A DNA stretch of 53,883 nucleotides from Oscillospiraceae bacterium (lineage in GTDB: Bacteria > Bacillota > Clostridia > Oscillospirales > Ruminococcaceae). This document shows, piece by piece, positions 1 to 8,372 of this stretch. The stretch's first letter is position 1; every line of letters starts with the position of its first letter. The DNA is taken from NCBI GenBank assembly GCA_003531585.1, contig DQFX01000049.1, positions 1-53,883 on the forward strand, written 5' to 3'. The position numbers and the translations under genes are program-made. Below the pieces are notes generated by a model. It was not told the origin of the DNA. It did not search any database and worked only from the letters and a program-made list of their open reading frames with translations.

Positions 1-23
1 AACCGGTTTTTAGAGGTTCCCTA

Positions 24-52
24 TTGAAAATATGCCGCTTTTGTGTTATAAT
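24..52 (+). promoter_or_regulatory. sigma-A promoter for dnaD-dnaC
   Basis: TTGAAA at 24-29, a 17-bp spacer and a perfect TATAAT at 47-52. The predicted start near 59 leaves a leader of about 40 nt before the dnaD start codon, with an AGGTG ribosome binding site at 91-95. Confidence 0.85.
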
Positions 53-100
53 ATATCATAACCTGAATAGTAACACAGCAATAATGAAAAAGGTGAGCAG

Positions 101-1105
101 ATGAATTATTCACTAGACGCCGGAGCATGGAACAGCGTGTTCGCCGTACCCTCCAGCGTTGTTGACAAATATATAAAACTGGCGGACGGCGCAAGCCTGA
201 AGCTGCTGCTGTATCTTCTGCGGCACGGCGGTGAGCAGTTCACGGAGGAACAGCTCCGGGACGCGCTCAATATAAAGCGCGACGGCGAGCTTGAGGACGC
301 GGCGATGTTCTGGTTCCAGCGCGGCATTATCCGCATGGACGACGGCGAGCTTACGCCTACGGACGACTCCGTGCAGGAGCGGCTCCCGGAGGCAGGCGAA
401 CCGGAGCCGGAAAAAATGCAGACCTCCAGCCTGAGAAAGGTTGCGGTAAACAACGGTTCTGCGATCTACACCGCCGGAGACATCGCGCAGCGCATAAAGA
501 CCGACGGAGCGATCGAATTCCTTTTCAAGGAGGTCCAGCAGCTTTACGGCAGACCGCTGAAGAACCCGGAAAGCCGCGTCGTGCTTCAGCTCACGGATTT
601 TTACGGGCTGCCGGCAGAGGTCGCGATAATGCTGATGAAGTACTGCTTCCGCATTGGAAAGACCTCGCAGAACTACATACTCACTGCCGCGCAGGACTGG
701 GTAAACGAGAATATCCGTACTGTGGACGAGGCAGACCAGCACCTGCAGAAGCTCGAAAAGCGCTACAGCGTTGAGGAGCACCTCCGCCAGGCTATGGACA
801 TGAAAACTACGTTCTCGCCGAACCAGCTTAATTTTATCAAAACCTGGACGGAGGAATGGGGATTCAGCGAGGACATGATAATTCTCGCATATCAGATAAC
901 CCTTGATAATAAGGGTTCGCTTAACTTCAACTACACGAATAAGATACTGGAGAACTGGAAGAACGCGGGAGTCTACACTACCGACGACGCGAAGCGCAGC
1001 AGCGAGGAGTTCCGGGGGAAGCGCCGCAGAAAGCCGGAGGAGAGCGGCAATTCTTCCATCGACATGGACGACGTAATGGACGAACTCCGCCGGCAGTATC
1101 AGTAA
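101..1105 (+). CDS. dnaD: DnaD-like primosomal protein
   Basis: Probable helicase-loading/primosome protein acting with the DnaC-like ATPase encoded 11 nt downstream. The 334-residue protein has an N-terminal winged-helix-like part (about 1-90), a charged linker, and two consecutive DnaD C-terminal (DnaB_2) type domains at about 139-210 and 236-297. The second carries the characteristic W/Y-rich helix ending in ILENWKNAG (282-290). The tail is basic and acidic and looks disordered. The start follows AGGTG with 5-nt spacing, and a consensus promoter lies upstream. Duplicated DnaB_2 domains are common in Clostridia. The family assignment is solid; the exact role in chromosomal initiation or restart is inferred from the neighbour. 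Confidence 0.88.
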   Translation: MNYSLDAGAWNSVFAVPSSVVDKYIKLADGASLKLLLYLLRHGGEQFTEEQLRDALNIKRDGELEDAAMFWFQRGIIRMDDGELTPTDDSVQERLPEAGEPEPEKMQTSSLRKVAVNNGSAIYTAGDIAQRIKTDGAIEFLFKEVQQLYGRPLKNPESRVVLQLTDFYGLPAEVAIMLMKYCFRIGKTSQNYILTAAQDWVNENIRTVDEADQHLQKLEKRYSVEEHLRQAMDMKTTFSPNQLNFIKTWTEEWGFSEDMIILAYQITLDNKGSLNFNYTNKILENWKNAGVYTTDDAKRSSEEFRGKRRRKPEESGNSSIDMDDVMDELRRQYQ

Positions 1106-1116
1106 GAAGGTGACGC

Positions 1117-2100
1117 ATGGGCATAAACGAACAGTATTTCAGCGCCGCAATGGAGCGCCTCGAGGAGCGCCGCAGGGCGAACCGCCTTGAGAGCGACATG
1201 CGCCGCTCCGAGGTGGAATCGAAGATCCCGGAGTACCGCGATCTTTCGCTGAAGCTTGGCGAGACCGGAAGCGAGATAGTAAGGCTTGTAATGCGCGGCG
1301 GCGACACCTCGAAGGAGCTCGCCGAAGTCGAGCGCCGGAACCTTGAAATACAGAAGCGCCTTGCGGAGCTGCTTTACGAAAACGGTTACCCGGAGGGCTA
1401 CCTGAAGCCGATATACACCTGTCCCATCTGCCAGGATAAGGGAATAGTGAACGACAAGTGGTGCCAGTGTTTCCAGAAGCTGCTTATGGAGGAGACCGCG
1501 CGGGAGCTTAACCGGAACTCGCCGCTGAGCCTCAGCTCGTTCGAGAGCTTCCGGCTGGATCTATACCCGGACGTGATAAATCCCGCGCTGCGGGTGTCCG
1601 AGCGGGCGATAATGCAGCGGAACCTCGAGTTCTGCAAGTCCTACGCCGAGAACTTCACCGAACAGAGCGAAGGTATACTGATGAGCGGCGCCACCGGTCT
1701 GGGAAAAACTCACCTCTCGCTTGCGATAGCTTCAAAGGTGCTCCAGAAGGGCTATACGGTCATCTACGGCTCCTCGCCGGAGCTGCTCCACACGCTGGAG
1801 CGGGAGTATTTCGGGAAGTCGGACAAGGATACGATGTCGGCGCTGACCGGCTGCGACCTCCTGATTTTCGACGATCTCGGCGCGGAAATGGACAAACCGC
1901 TGTACGAGTCGCTGCTGTACGAGATAATCAATGCGAGGGTCTGCCGGAGGCTTCCGATGATAGTCAGCACGAATTACAACACGACTGACTTACAGAAGCA
2001 TTACCCGGACAAGATATGCTCACGTCTGCTGAGCTTCCGGCTGATGGCGTTCTTCGGAAACGATATCCGCCGGGTGCTGAAAAAAGAAGCAAAGTTCTGA
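1117..2100 (+). CDS. dnaC: DnaC/DnaI-type helicase-loader ATPase
   Basis: AAA+ ATPase that would load the replicative helicase, co-transcribed with dnaD. Four cysteines (102, 105, 116, 118) form a CPIC...CQC cluster like the zinc-binding N-terminal domain of DnaI/DnaC proteins. Walker A is GATGLGKT (191-198), Walker B is LLIFDDLG (248-255), and a sensor I STNYN motif follows. The first about 95 residues are helical and charged, as expected for the helicase-interaction region. The length (327 aa) is normal. The start is preceded by AGAAGGTGA. The neighbouring DnaD homologue supports the call. Confidence 0.92.
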   Translation: MGINEQYFSAAMERLEERRRANRLESDMRRSEVESKIPEYRDLSLKLGETGSEIVRLVMRGGDTSKELAEVERRNLEIQKRLAELLYENGYPEGYLKPIYTCPICQDKGIVNDKWCQCFQKLLMEETARELNRNSPLSLSSFESFRLDLYPDVINPALRVSERAIMQRNLEFCKSYAENFTEQSEGILMSGATGLGKTHLSLAIASKVLQKGYTVIYGSSPELLHTLEREYFGKSDKDTMSALTGCDLLIFDDLGAEMDKPLYESLLYEIINARVCRRLPMIVSTNYNTTDLQKHYPDKICSRLLSFRLMAFFGNDIRRVLKKEAKF

Positions 2101-2197
2101 AAAGGCGATTTCGCGCAGGAGTTCAGACGCTGCCTGCACGATGTACCCTAAGTTGTGAAATACTGCAATGCAGAGATAATAAACTGGAGGTAACAAT

Positions 2198-3283
2198 ATG
2201 GGAAAACTCAGAGTTGGCATGCTTACAAGCGGCGGTGACTGCCCCGGACTCAACGCGACCATCAGAGGCGCCGCAAAGGCGATCTATGAGGCGTTCGGCG
2301 AAGATAAGGTCGAGATTGTCGGCATTCACGACGGTTATCATGGACTTATCCACGGCGTGTACAAGGTCATGCAGCCGTCGGATTTCTCCGGCATACTCAC
2401 ACAGGGCGGCACTATCCTTGGCACCAAGCGCACGCCGTTCAAGATGATGCAGATCATCGAGGACGACAAGGTCGACAAGGTAAAGGAGATGAAGGATACC
2501 TACAAGGATCTCAAGCTCGACTGCCTGTTCACCCTCGGCGGCAACGGAACTCACAAGACCGCCAACATGCTTTCCGAGGAAGGTCTGAACGTTATCGGCC
2601 TGCCCAAGACCATCGACAACGATATCTACGGAACTGACGTTACCTTCGGATTCCATTCCGCCGTGGATATCGGCACCGAGGTCATCGACCGTATCCACAC
2701 TACCGCAAATTCCCACAGCCGCGTAATGGTTATCGAGATAATGGGAAACAAGGCTGGCTGGCTGACTCTCTACAGCGGTCTTGCAGGCGGCGCTGACATC
2801 ATTCTGCTCCCGGAGATCCCCTACGATATCGACAAGGTTGCTCAGGCATGCCAGAAGCGCGCCGACGCAGGCAGGAACTTCTCGATTCTCGCAGTAGCAG
2901 AGGGCTGCTTCGACGTTAACGAGGCTAAGATGAAGAAGAAGGAGCGCGCACGTCTCCGCACCGAGGCGGGCTACACCACCGCGACCTCGCGTATCGCAAA
3001 GCAGATACAGGAAATGACCGGGCTTGAGACACGCACGGTGGTTCCGGGACACATGCTCCGCGGCGGCAGCCCGTCGGCATACGACCGTATCCTTGCGACC
3101 CAGTTTGGGGCGCACGCCGCACAGCTCCTCAAGGATAAGAAGTTCGGCTATACTGTCGCAATGGTCGATGGAAAGATCACCGAGAACCCCCTCGGCGACG
3201 TTGCAATGAAAACCAAGTTCGTTCCGGTCGACTGCAAGATGGTCAAGACCGCCAAGGACATCGGTATCTCCTTCGGCGACTGA
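2198..3283 (+). CDS. pfkA: 6-phosphofructokinase, glycine-104 (ATP-type) paralogue
   Basis: Glycolytic phosphofructokinase (361 aa) converting fructose-6-phosphate to fructose-1,6-bisphosphate. The N-terminal TSGGDCPGLNA loop, GGNGT (114-118), PKTIDND (136-142) and EIMGNKAGW motifs are intact. At the positions equivalent to E. coli 104 and 124 it has Gly and Lys. Gly104 is the signature of ATP use, while Lys124 is usual in PPi enzymes and in some group III ATP enzymes. Residue 103, normally Asp, is Asn. From family rules ATP is the likelier donor, but this mixed signature needs an assay. The start follows TGGAGG. The next gene is a paralogue with the PPi signature and its own promoter. Confidence 0.9.
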   Translation: MGKLRVGMLTSGGDCPGLNATIRGAAKAIYEAFGEDKVEIVGIHDGYHGLIHGVYKVMQPSDFSGILTQGGTILGTKRTPFKMMQIIEDDKVDKVKEMKDTYKDLKLDCLFTLGGNGTHKTANMLSEEGLNVIGLPKTIDNDIYGTDVTFGFHSAVDIGTEVIDRIHTTANSHSRVMVIEIMGNKAGWLTLYSGLAGGADIILLPEIPYDIDKVAQACQKRADAGRNFSILAVAEGCFDVNEAKMKKKERARLRTEAGYTTATSRIAKQIQEMTGLETRTVVPGHMLRGGSPSAYDRILATQFGAHAAQLLKDKKFGYTVAMVDGKITENPLGDVAMKTKFVPVDCKMVKTAKDIGISFGD

Positions 3284-3333
3284 CCTTTAAGGAATAATCT
3301 GGCATCTATACCGCGAAGATTCGCACATATACT

Positions 3334-3363
3334 AAAAGGACAGAGTTTTTCTGCCCTTTTTTG
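3334..3363 (+). terminator. intrinsic terminator after the first PFK gene
   Basis: Arms AAAAGGACAG (3334-3343) and CTGCCCTTTT (3351-3360) pair with one mismatch around a 7-nt loop and run into a T tract. It separates the two PFK genes into independent transcripts. Confidence 0.8.
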
Positions 3364-3376
3364 TTAATTACGGCTA

Positions 3377-3405
3377 TTGAATATTATTGTAGAATATGCT
3401 AAAAT
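3377..3405 (+). promoter_or_regulatory. sigma-A promoter of the second PFK gene
   Basis: TTGAAT (3377-3382), 17-bp spacer, TAAAAT (3400-3405), with an extended -10 TG at 3397-3398. An AGGAGG ribosome binding site at 3435-3440 lies 7 nt before the start codon. Confidence 0.85.
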
Positions 3406-3447
3406 TATATCAGGATTTACCCAACGAATATTTCAGGAGGACACAAG

Positions 3448-4653
3448 ATGTTCAATATAGCGGTCGCACAGTCCGGCGGACCTACTGCGGCGATAAACGC
3501 AAGCCTTACGGGAGTTTTCAACGGCGCAGAGCAGGAGAAGGAAGTTGACGAGATCTACGGCGCGGAAAACGGTATAGAAGGTATCCTGGGTGACAGGCTG
3601 CTGAATCTCCGCAGCATACTCATGGACGACCACGACAAGCAGCTCCTTATGACAACGCCGTCAACGATACTCGGCTCCTGCCGCTTTAAGCTGAAGGACT
3701 GGCACGAGGACGAAAGCGACTACCTCCGCATAACAGAGGTGTTTAACCGCCACAATATCAGGGCGTTTTTCTACATCGGCGGCAACGACTCGATGGATAC
3801 AGTCATGAAGCTGAACAGCTATTTTGTTGCGAAGGATATCCGTATCAAGGTGGTGGGAGTTCCCAAAACCATCGACAACGACGTGACCGAAACTGATCAC
3901 ACTCCGGGATTCGGCTCTGCTGCCAAGTACGTGGCGTGTTCATTGCAGGAGATAATCCGCGACAGCCGCGTGTATTCTATCCCGTCCGTCACCATTGTTG
4001 AGATTATGGGCAGAGACGCCGGCTGGCTGGCGGCGAGCTCCTGCGTACTACGCGCGAACGGCGAACCCGCTCCGCACCTGATTTATCTCCCGGAGGGCGA
4101 GTTCTCCCCGGAGAAGTACCTCGAGGACGTACGTAAGGCGCAGCTCCGCTACAAGGCGGTTATTGTGGCGGTTTCTGAGGGGATCACCGCAGGCGGCGTG
4201 ACTTCCGAGGTGGTGGACGCGTTCGGGCACAAGTACCTTTCCGGCGTTGGGAAGTGGCTGGAGGGCTACACCAAGGAGCACATCGGCTGCAAGGTGCGTT
4301 CCATTGAGCTGAACGTAATGCAGCGCTGCAGCTCCCACATTGCGTCGCTGACCGACCTCAATGAAGCGGAGCGTATCGGCAGGGAAGCGGTAAAAGCAGC
4401 GCTGACCTACGGCGAGAGCGGCGTAATGATGGCGTTCCGCAGAATAAGCAACAATCCCTACCGCGTGGAGATAGTCACCGCGGACATCTCAAAGATAGCG
4501 AACCAGGAAAAGAAATTCCCCCGGGAGTGGATAAATCCCGAGGGAAACAACGTGACCGTAGACGCGCTGAATTATTTCCTGCCGCTGATCCAGGGCGAGC
4601 CTCAGCTTGAATTCCGCAACGGAATACCGGTGCACTTCCGCCTTGATCAGTAA
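3448..4653 (+). CDS. pfp: 6-phosphofructokinase, aspartate-104 (PPi-type) paralogue
   Basis: A 401-residue phosphofructokinase-family enzyme. Motifs are AQSGGPTAAIN (7-17), GGNDS (111-115), PKTIDND (139-145) and EIMGRDAGW. The Asp at the position equivalent to E. coli Gly104, with Lys at position 124, is the accepted signature of pyrophosphate-dependent PFK, which works reversibly in glycolysis and gluconeogenesis. The length is also closer to PPi-type clostridial enzymes than to PfkA. It has its own promoter and strong SD. It ends 7 nt inside the convergent ImmA-like gene, and I see no terminator between them. Donor specificity is inferred from sequence. Confidence 0.88.
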   Translation: MFNIAVAQSGGPTAAINASLTGVFNGAEQEKEVDEIYGAENGIEGILGDRLLNLRSILMDDHDKQLLMTTPSTILGSCRFKLKDWHEDESDYLRITEVFNRHNIRAFFYIGGNDSMDTVMKLNSYFVAKDIRIKVVGVPKTIDNDVTETDHTPGFGSAAKYVACSLQEIIRDSRVYSIPSVTIVEIMGRDAGWLAASSCVLRANGEPAPHLIYLPEGEFSPEKYLEDVRKAQLRYKAVIVAVSEGITAGGVTSEVVDAFGHKYLSGVGKWLEGYTKEHIGCKVRSIELNVMQRCSSHIASLTDLNEAERIGREAVKAALTYGESGVMMAFRRISNNPYRVEIVTADISKIANQEKKFPREWINPEGNNVTVDALNYFLPLIQGEPQLEFRNGIPVHFRLDQ

Positions 4654-5327
4654 TTTATTGCCATAGGCTGCCGCGAGCGCTGAATGAGATGCTTCTCATA
4701 ATCGTCGTGGCGGGATCTTGATAGAATATAACTCCCGATGAACGGCGCGAATTTTGAGAAGAGTTCGCGCTGTTCTTCTGTTTTCAGGAAAATGCAGTCC
4801 GGTGAGAACTGCTCGTTCCTGACTCCGAGCCGGTATACCTCGTCCTGCGCGCGCCGAAGCCGCGAAAGCTCCTGAAAGCGGAATTCCGCCGCCTGCCTGG
4901 ATATCCCGCACAGCTTTTCGATTTCCGTTGCGGAGGACACCCCGCAGAAATGCAGCACGGTCAGCGGCGCCAGGAGCTCCGCGGCGAAATCGTCGGCTTC
5001 GCGCTCCTGCCGCTGAGTGAGCAGTGTGGGCGGATCGGTGATGTGTCCGGACAGCAGGTGTCCGACTTCGTGTGCGGCGGTCCACTTGCGGCGTGGAGCG
5101 TAGCATAGCTGACTGTTCAGAACTGCGACCATTCTGCCATCGGCAAGCATGCTGAATCCCGCGTAGCTGACCATGCGGCAGATGTCGTCCAGGCTGTTTT
5201 CAAACTGCGCCCTGAACGCCGCGTAGTCGATCACTTTTATCCCTGCGGCGGCGGCGACGGCGCTGACGCTCACAGGAAGCGATATCTGTCCGCTGATCAG
5301 AAGTGCCTGAGTACCAGTCATTTTCAA
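4647..5327 (-). CDS. ImmA/IrrE-type metallopeptidase
   Basis: A 226-residue zinc peptidase of the ImmA/IrrE family. It has HEVGH at 86-90 and a downstream EREADDFAAELL segment (108-119) supplying the third metal ligand. In known systems (ICEBs1 ImmA) such proteases cleave the cognate Xre repressor to derepress its targets. Here the start codon overlaps the stop of the Xre gene by 4 nt (ATGA), the classic ImmR-ImmA arrangement. The C-terminal half (130-226) is helical and unassigned. No integrase or excision genes are nearby, so the module may be domesticated or control a chromosomal target. Confidence 0.88.
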   Translation of the reverse strand: MKMTGTQALLISGQISLPVSVSAVAAAAGIKVIDYAAFRAQFENSLDDICRMVSYAGFSMLADGRMVAVLNSQLCYAPRRKWTAAHEVGHLLSGHITDPPTLLTQRQEREADDFAAELLAPLTVLHFCGVSSATEIEKLCGISRQAAEFRFQELSRLRRAQDEVYRLGVRNEQFSPDCIFLKTEEQRELFSKFAPFIGSYILSRSRHDDYEKHLIQRSRQPMAINY

Positions 5328-5755
5328 TCCCCCTTATAGTCCGGAAGATTCAGGATACTCCCCGCGCCGGGACGCTTTCTGAGCCGTATCGGCTGAGGGG
5401 GAGCTTCCTTATTAAAGCTGCGCGCGGCCACCATTGTAAGTCCTTCGGTGCAGCGCTGGTGTTCTATATCAGTGCAGGCGTCGACCAGTTCACGGCCGTG
5501 GCTGTCGAGCTCCAGATACTTTTTTAAATGTACCTGTCCGGGTGCCGACGAGGCGTCAAACTGGTCCGCGAAAAGCTCGTTAGGCTCGCAGGAGAGCGCT
5601 TCGAACAGTCTGTACAGCACGTTTTCCTTCGGGTGGCTGACCTCCCGCTCGTAGTTGCCAACCGCCGATGGAGTTACCCCCAGCCGCTGGGCGAGTTCCT
5701 CCTGAGTTAGCCCCGCACGCTCACGAAGCTCCTTGATACGTTTACCTATTCCCAT
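5324..5755 (-). CDS. Xre-family transcriptional repressor
   Basis: A 143-residue protein with an N-terminal helix-turn-helix (about 3-58; LTQEELAQRLGVTPSAVGNY). The remainder is a low-complexity region ending in a basic tail. The start is the ATG at 5755-5753 because AAGGAG precedes it closely; the longer upstream reading frame has no ribosome binding site and runs through the neighbouring gene. It lies in an operon between a sigma-region-4-like gene and an ImmA-type protease, so it probably represses its own promoter and is inactivated by that protease. The target is inferred from gene order. Confidence 0.87.
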   Translation of the reverse strand: MGIGKRIKELRERAGLTQEELAQRLGVTPSAVGNYEREVSHPKENVLYRLFEALSCEPNELFADQFDASSAPGQVHLKKYLELDSHGRELVDACTDIEHQRCTEGLTMVAARSFNKEAPPQPIRLRKRPGAGSILNLPDYKGD

Positions 5756-5766
5756 TGTTATCTCCT

Positions 5767-6159
5767 TTATATTGCTTCCTTGTCGCCGTATCGACGTATC
5801 AGCTTGTCCAGACCGCTTTTCCTCAGCATAAAGATTCTTCGCTCGCTCATGTAAAGGTCGTTGGCAAGCCTTTGCCAGCTCTTGGCTAGGATAAAATACC
5901 CTTCGATGACCGCGCGTTCCTCCCCAGTCAGGAAGCTTATGTACGTAAGTGCCTCCGCCTTTGCGTCGCACATCAGGTCGATGGAGGTATTTACTTCCCG
6001 TTCCAGCCTGGCGAGCTTTGCTACGGTCTCCCGCGCGTATGCGGAGGACTCCACAGCGCGCTTCGAGATCCGGTGGAGCTGCTCTATATGTTCGATCTGC
6101 GTTTTGATCTCCAGTTCAAGGGAGCGGGCGCGTTCCAGCACCGCTATCACATCTGCCAT
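5767..6159 (-). CDS. sigma-70 region-4-like small regulator
   Basis: A 130-residue protein. The first 75 residues form a long amphipathic helix. Residues 80-128 (EERAVIEGYFILAKSWQRL...) look like a sigma-70 region 4 / ArpU-type phage regulator helix-turn-helix. I chose the ATG at 6159 because CCGGAGTG sits 8 nt upstream; the ATG at 6195 has no SD. It is the first gene of the minus-strand trio with the Xre and ImmA-like genes, behind a strong promoter. It may be a transcription activator of phage origin. I cannot name a target. Confidence 0.7.
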   Translation of the reverse strand: MADVIAVLERARSLELEIKTQIEHIEQLHRISKRAVESSAYARETVAKLARLEREVNTSIDLMCDAKAEALTYISFLTGEERAVIEGYFILAKSWQRLANDLYMSERRIFMLRKSGLDKLIRRYGDKEAI

Positions 6160-6215
6160 TTTCATCACTCCGGTTTCATATAAATTTGCATTCATGCACT
6201 AGCTTATCTGTGAAC

Positions 6216-6245
6216 AGTATATCACAAGATACTTGTTTTTGTCAA
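6216..6245 (-). promoter_or_regulatory. promoter with internal operator for the Xre/ImmA operon
   Basis: Read on the minus strand: TTGACA (6245-6240), 18-bp spacer, TATACT (6221-6216). Within the spacer is a perfect palindrome, ACAAG-N3-CTTGT (6224-6236), placed where a bound Xre repressor would block RNA polymerase. A wider AGTAT-N8-ATACT symmetry overlaps the -10. Autorepression is an inference. Confidence 0.75.
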
Positions 6246-6619
6246 GAGGTTTTCTGCAAATTTACAAAGAAAATTTCATTTTCTGATTTAATAGTGAACA
6301 AAGCCTCTGCTAAAATGAATTTTGGGAAAATAAAAATTTCATCAAGTGAGAAGCTGCATTGCATGGGGAAGCAGACATAGTTACCGCTTAAATGATATGA
6401 ACTCATAAAAATGGCTTGGCAGTAGGGTTTGGAGTGTGCTGAAGCACATCTGAGCTTCACAGAGAAAAAGCGGCTCTGAATGGCTGATTTTGCAGGAATG
6501 TCCCGAAAGCACTGGAGTTTTTCGTAAAATAAACTGTGCAATATATACAACTTAGGCACAATTATGTTGTTGCAAATGAATAAAAAGCATTTTTGAGATG
6601 AAAAAATCTCAAAACTATC
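6246..6619. other. AT-rich intergenic region upstream of gdhA
   Basis: No convincing gene in 370 bp. The short open frames on both strands lack ribosome binding sites and recognisable products. The notable element is a perfect 9-bp inverted repeat, TTTTGAGAT-N6-ATCTCAAAA (6591-6614), ending 5 bp before the gdhA -35 box. That position suits an operator or activator site. It lacks a T tract, so it is not an obvious terminator. Confidence 0.5.
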
Positions 6620-6648
6620 TTGCAAAAACAGAAATATTGTTGTATAAT
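6620..6648 (+). promoter_or_regulatory. gdhA promoter
   Basis: TTGCAA (6620-6625), 17-bp spacer, TATAAT (6643-6648). The leader is about 105 nt, starts with a small CCGCT/AGCGG hairpin, and ends with TAGGAGGT (6743-6750) before the start codon at 6760. Confidence 0.85.
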
Positions 6649-6759
6649 ATATTCAGCCGCTGGAGAGCGGAACATATTTCCGTCAGGCATAAGACGTTAC
6701 TGTGTAGAACGGTGCATTGAAACGCCCGCGGAGGACTATTTTTAGGAGGTTACTTAACA

Positions 6760-8112
6760 ATGGCGTTAACTAACAAATATCTTGCAGATCTTCTTGAGAC
6801 CGTTAAGAAAAGAAATCCCGGCGAGCCTGAGTTCATTCAGGCGGTAACTGAGGTTTTCGAGACCCTTCAGCCTGTTGCTGAAAAGAGACAGGACCTCATC
6901 GACGCAGGCGTTTTCGACAGGATCGTTGAGCCTGAGAGACAGATCATCTTCCGCGTTCCGTGGGTTGACGACAACGGCAAGGTACAGGTAAACAGAGGTT
7001 TCCGTATCCAGTTCAACTCCGCTATCGGTCCGTACAAGGGCGGTATCAGACTGCACCCCTCCGTATATATTGGTATCATCAAGTTCCTCGGTTTCGAGCA
7101 GATCTTCAAGAACTCCCTGACCACCCTTCCTATGGGCGGCGGCAAGGGCGGTTCCGACTTCGACCCGAAGGGCAAGTCCGACGGCGAGGTTATGCGTTTC
7201 TGCCAGAGCTTCATGACTGAGCTTTGCAGACACATCGGTCCTGACTGCGACGTTCCCGCTGGCGATATCGGTACCGGCGGACGTGAGATCGGCTACATGT
7301 TCGGCCAGTATAAGAGAATCCGTGACGAGTTCTCCGGCGTTCTCACCGGTAAGGGACTTACCTACGGCGGTTCTCTCGCAAGAACTGAGGCTACCGGCTT
7401 CGGTCTGTGCTACTTCACCGACGAGATGCTCAAGGCTAACGGCAAGAGCTTCAAGGGTCAGACCGTTATCATCTCCGGTTCCGGTAATGTTGCTATCTAC
7501 GCAACAAAGAAGGCTACCGAGCTGGGCGGCAAGGTAGTTACCGTATCCGACTCCAACGGTTACATCTACGATCCGGACGGTATCGACCTCGATGTTGTTA
7601 AGCAGATCAAGGAAGTTGAGCGCGGCAGAATCAAGGAGTATGTAAACAGAACCTCCCACAAGAATGCTGAGTACCACGAAGGCAGCGTTTGGGGCGCTAA
7701 GATCAAGGCTGACATCGCTCTGCCCTGCGCAACACAGAACGAGATCAACGGCGACTTCGCTAAGAACCTCGCTGCAAACGGCGTATATGCAGTAGCAGAG
7801 GGCGCTAACATGCCTTCTACTCCTGATGCTATTGAAGTTTACTTCGATAACAAGATGCTCTACGGTCCCGCAAAGGCTGCAAACGCAGGCGGCGTTGCTA
7901 CTTCTGGTCTTGAGATGAGCCAGAACTCCATCAGATATAGCTGGACATTCGAGGAAGTTGACGAGAAGCTCCACAATATCATGGTTTCCATCTTCAAGAG
8001 CTGCGACGAGGCTGCTAAGGAGTATGGCATGCCCGGCAACTACATGGCAGGCGCGAACATCGCGGGCTTCCTGAAGGTTGCAGAGGCTATGAAGGCTCAG
8101 GGCTGCGTTTGA
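6760..8112 (+). CDS. gdhA: glutamate dehydrogenase, probably NADP-specific
   Basis: Hexameric 450-residue glutamate dehydrogenase linking ammonium assimilation to 2-oxoglutarate. Catalytic-site motifs are PYKGG (91-95, Lys93), GGGKGG (126-131, Lys129) and the DVPAGDIGTGGRE loop. A GSGNVA Rossmann turn follows, and the second strand ends in VSDSNG. Ser-Asp-Ser at that position is typical of NADP-specific bacterial enzymes. Full length with no disruption. The strong promoter, SD and frequent use of preferred codons indicate high expression. The flanking terminator suggests a short transcript with the small downstream ORF. Confidence 0.96.
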   Translation: MALTNKYLADLLETVKKRNPGEPEFIQAVTEVFETLQPVAEKRQDLIDAGVFDRIVEPERQIIFRVPWVDDNGKVQVNRGFRIQFNSAIGPYKGGIRLHPSVYIGIIKFLGFEQIFKNSLTTLPMGGGKGGSDFDPKGKSDGEVMRFCQSFMTELCRHIGPDCDVPAGDIGTGGREIGYMFGQYKRIRDEFSGVLTGKGLTYGGSLARTEATGFGLCYFTDEMLKANGKSFKGQTVIISGSGNVAIYATKKATELGGKVVTVSDSNGYIYDPDGIDLDVVKQIKEVERGRIKEYVNRTSHKNAEYHEGSVWGAKIKADIALPCATQNEINGDFAKNLAANGVYAVAEGANMPSTPDAIEVYFDNKMLYGPAKAANAGGVATSGLEMSQNSIRYSWTFEEVDEKLHNIMVSIFKSCDEAAKEYGMPGNYMAGANIAGFLKVAEAMKAQGCV

Positions 8113-8129
8113 TCCTGTTGGTCTGAAAC

Positions 8130-8312
8130 ATGAGTGACAACAAGAATCATATGTTGAAGAAAGATGCAGATCTTGTCCGCGGCGGAAAAACCGAAAAGGA
8201 TATCCATCTGCATAACGAGCTTCACCCTGCCGACCGCAAGAACGGAAAGGGTGTCAAAGAGAGCAAGCAGTTCCATGAGAATTGCAACTTCAACCTGAAT
8301 CATACTAAATAA
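8130..8312 (+). CDS. possible 60-residue highly charged protein
   Basis: A small open frame 17 nt after gdhA, ending at the terminator stem. The product is very polar, rich in Lys, Asn, His and Asp, with one Cys and no hydrophobic segment. I do not recognise it. There is no clear SD (upstream reads TTGGTCTGAAAC), so translation would depend on coupling to gdhA. The neat fit between the gdhA stop and the terminator supports a real gene, but it could be 3' untranslated sequence. Confidence 0.4.
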   Translation: MSDNKNHMLKKDADLVRGGKTEKDIHLHNELHPADRKNGKGVKESKQFHENCNFNLNHTK

Positions 8313-8352
8313 AGATTTCCCCCTGCCGCACGGCGGGGGGGAATCTTTATTT
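8311..8352 (+). terminator. strong intrinsic terminator after gdhA
   Basis: A near-perfect stem of about 17 bp (two G-U pairs, GC-rich core of C and G runs) spans 8311-8347 with a tiny loop around 8328-8331. It is followed by a short TTATTT tail. Confidence 0.85.
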
Positions 8353-8372
8353 AGAGGTGACCTTTAGTAAGT

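Noticed and set aside
2153..2180. A TTGTGA-N16-GATAAT promoter before the first PFK gene
   Set aside because: Transcription would start near 2187, within the ribosome binding site (TGGAGG at 2185-2190), so it could not give a translatable leader. The gene is more likely read from the dnaD promoter or an unseen one.
5324..5971. A 215-codon version of the Xre repressor
   Set aside because: The extra 72 residues overlap the upstream gene, lack an SD and do not look like protein. The ATG at 5755 has AAGGAG.
6242..6625. A 127-codon minus-strand frame in the AT-rich region upstream of gdhA
   Set aside because: No SD, AT-driven composition, and it runs across the -35 and operator of the Xre operon.
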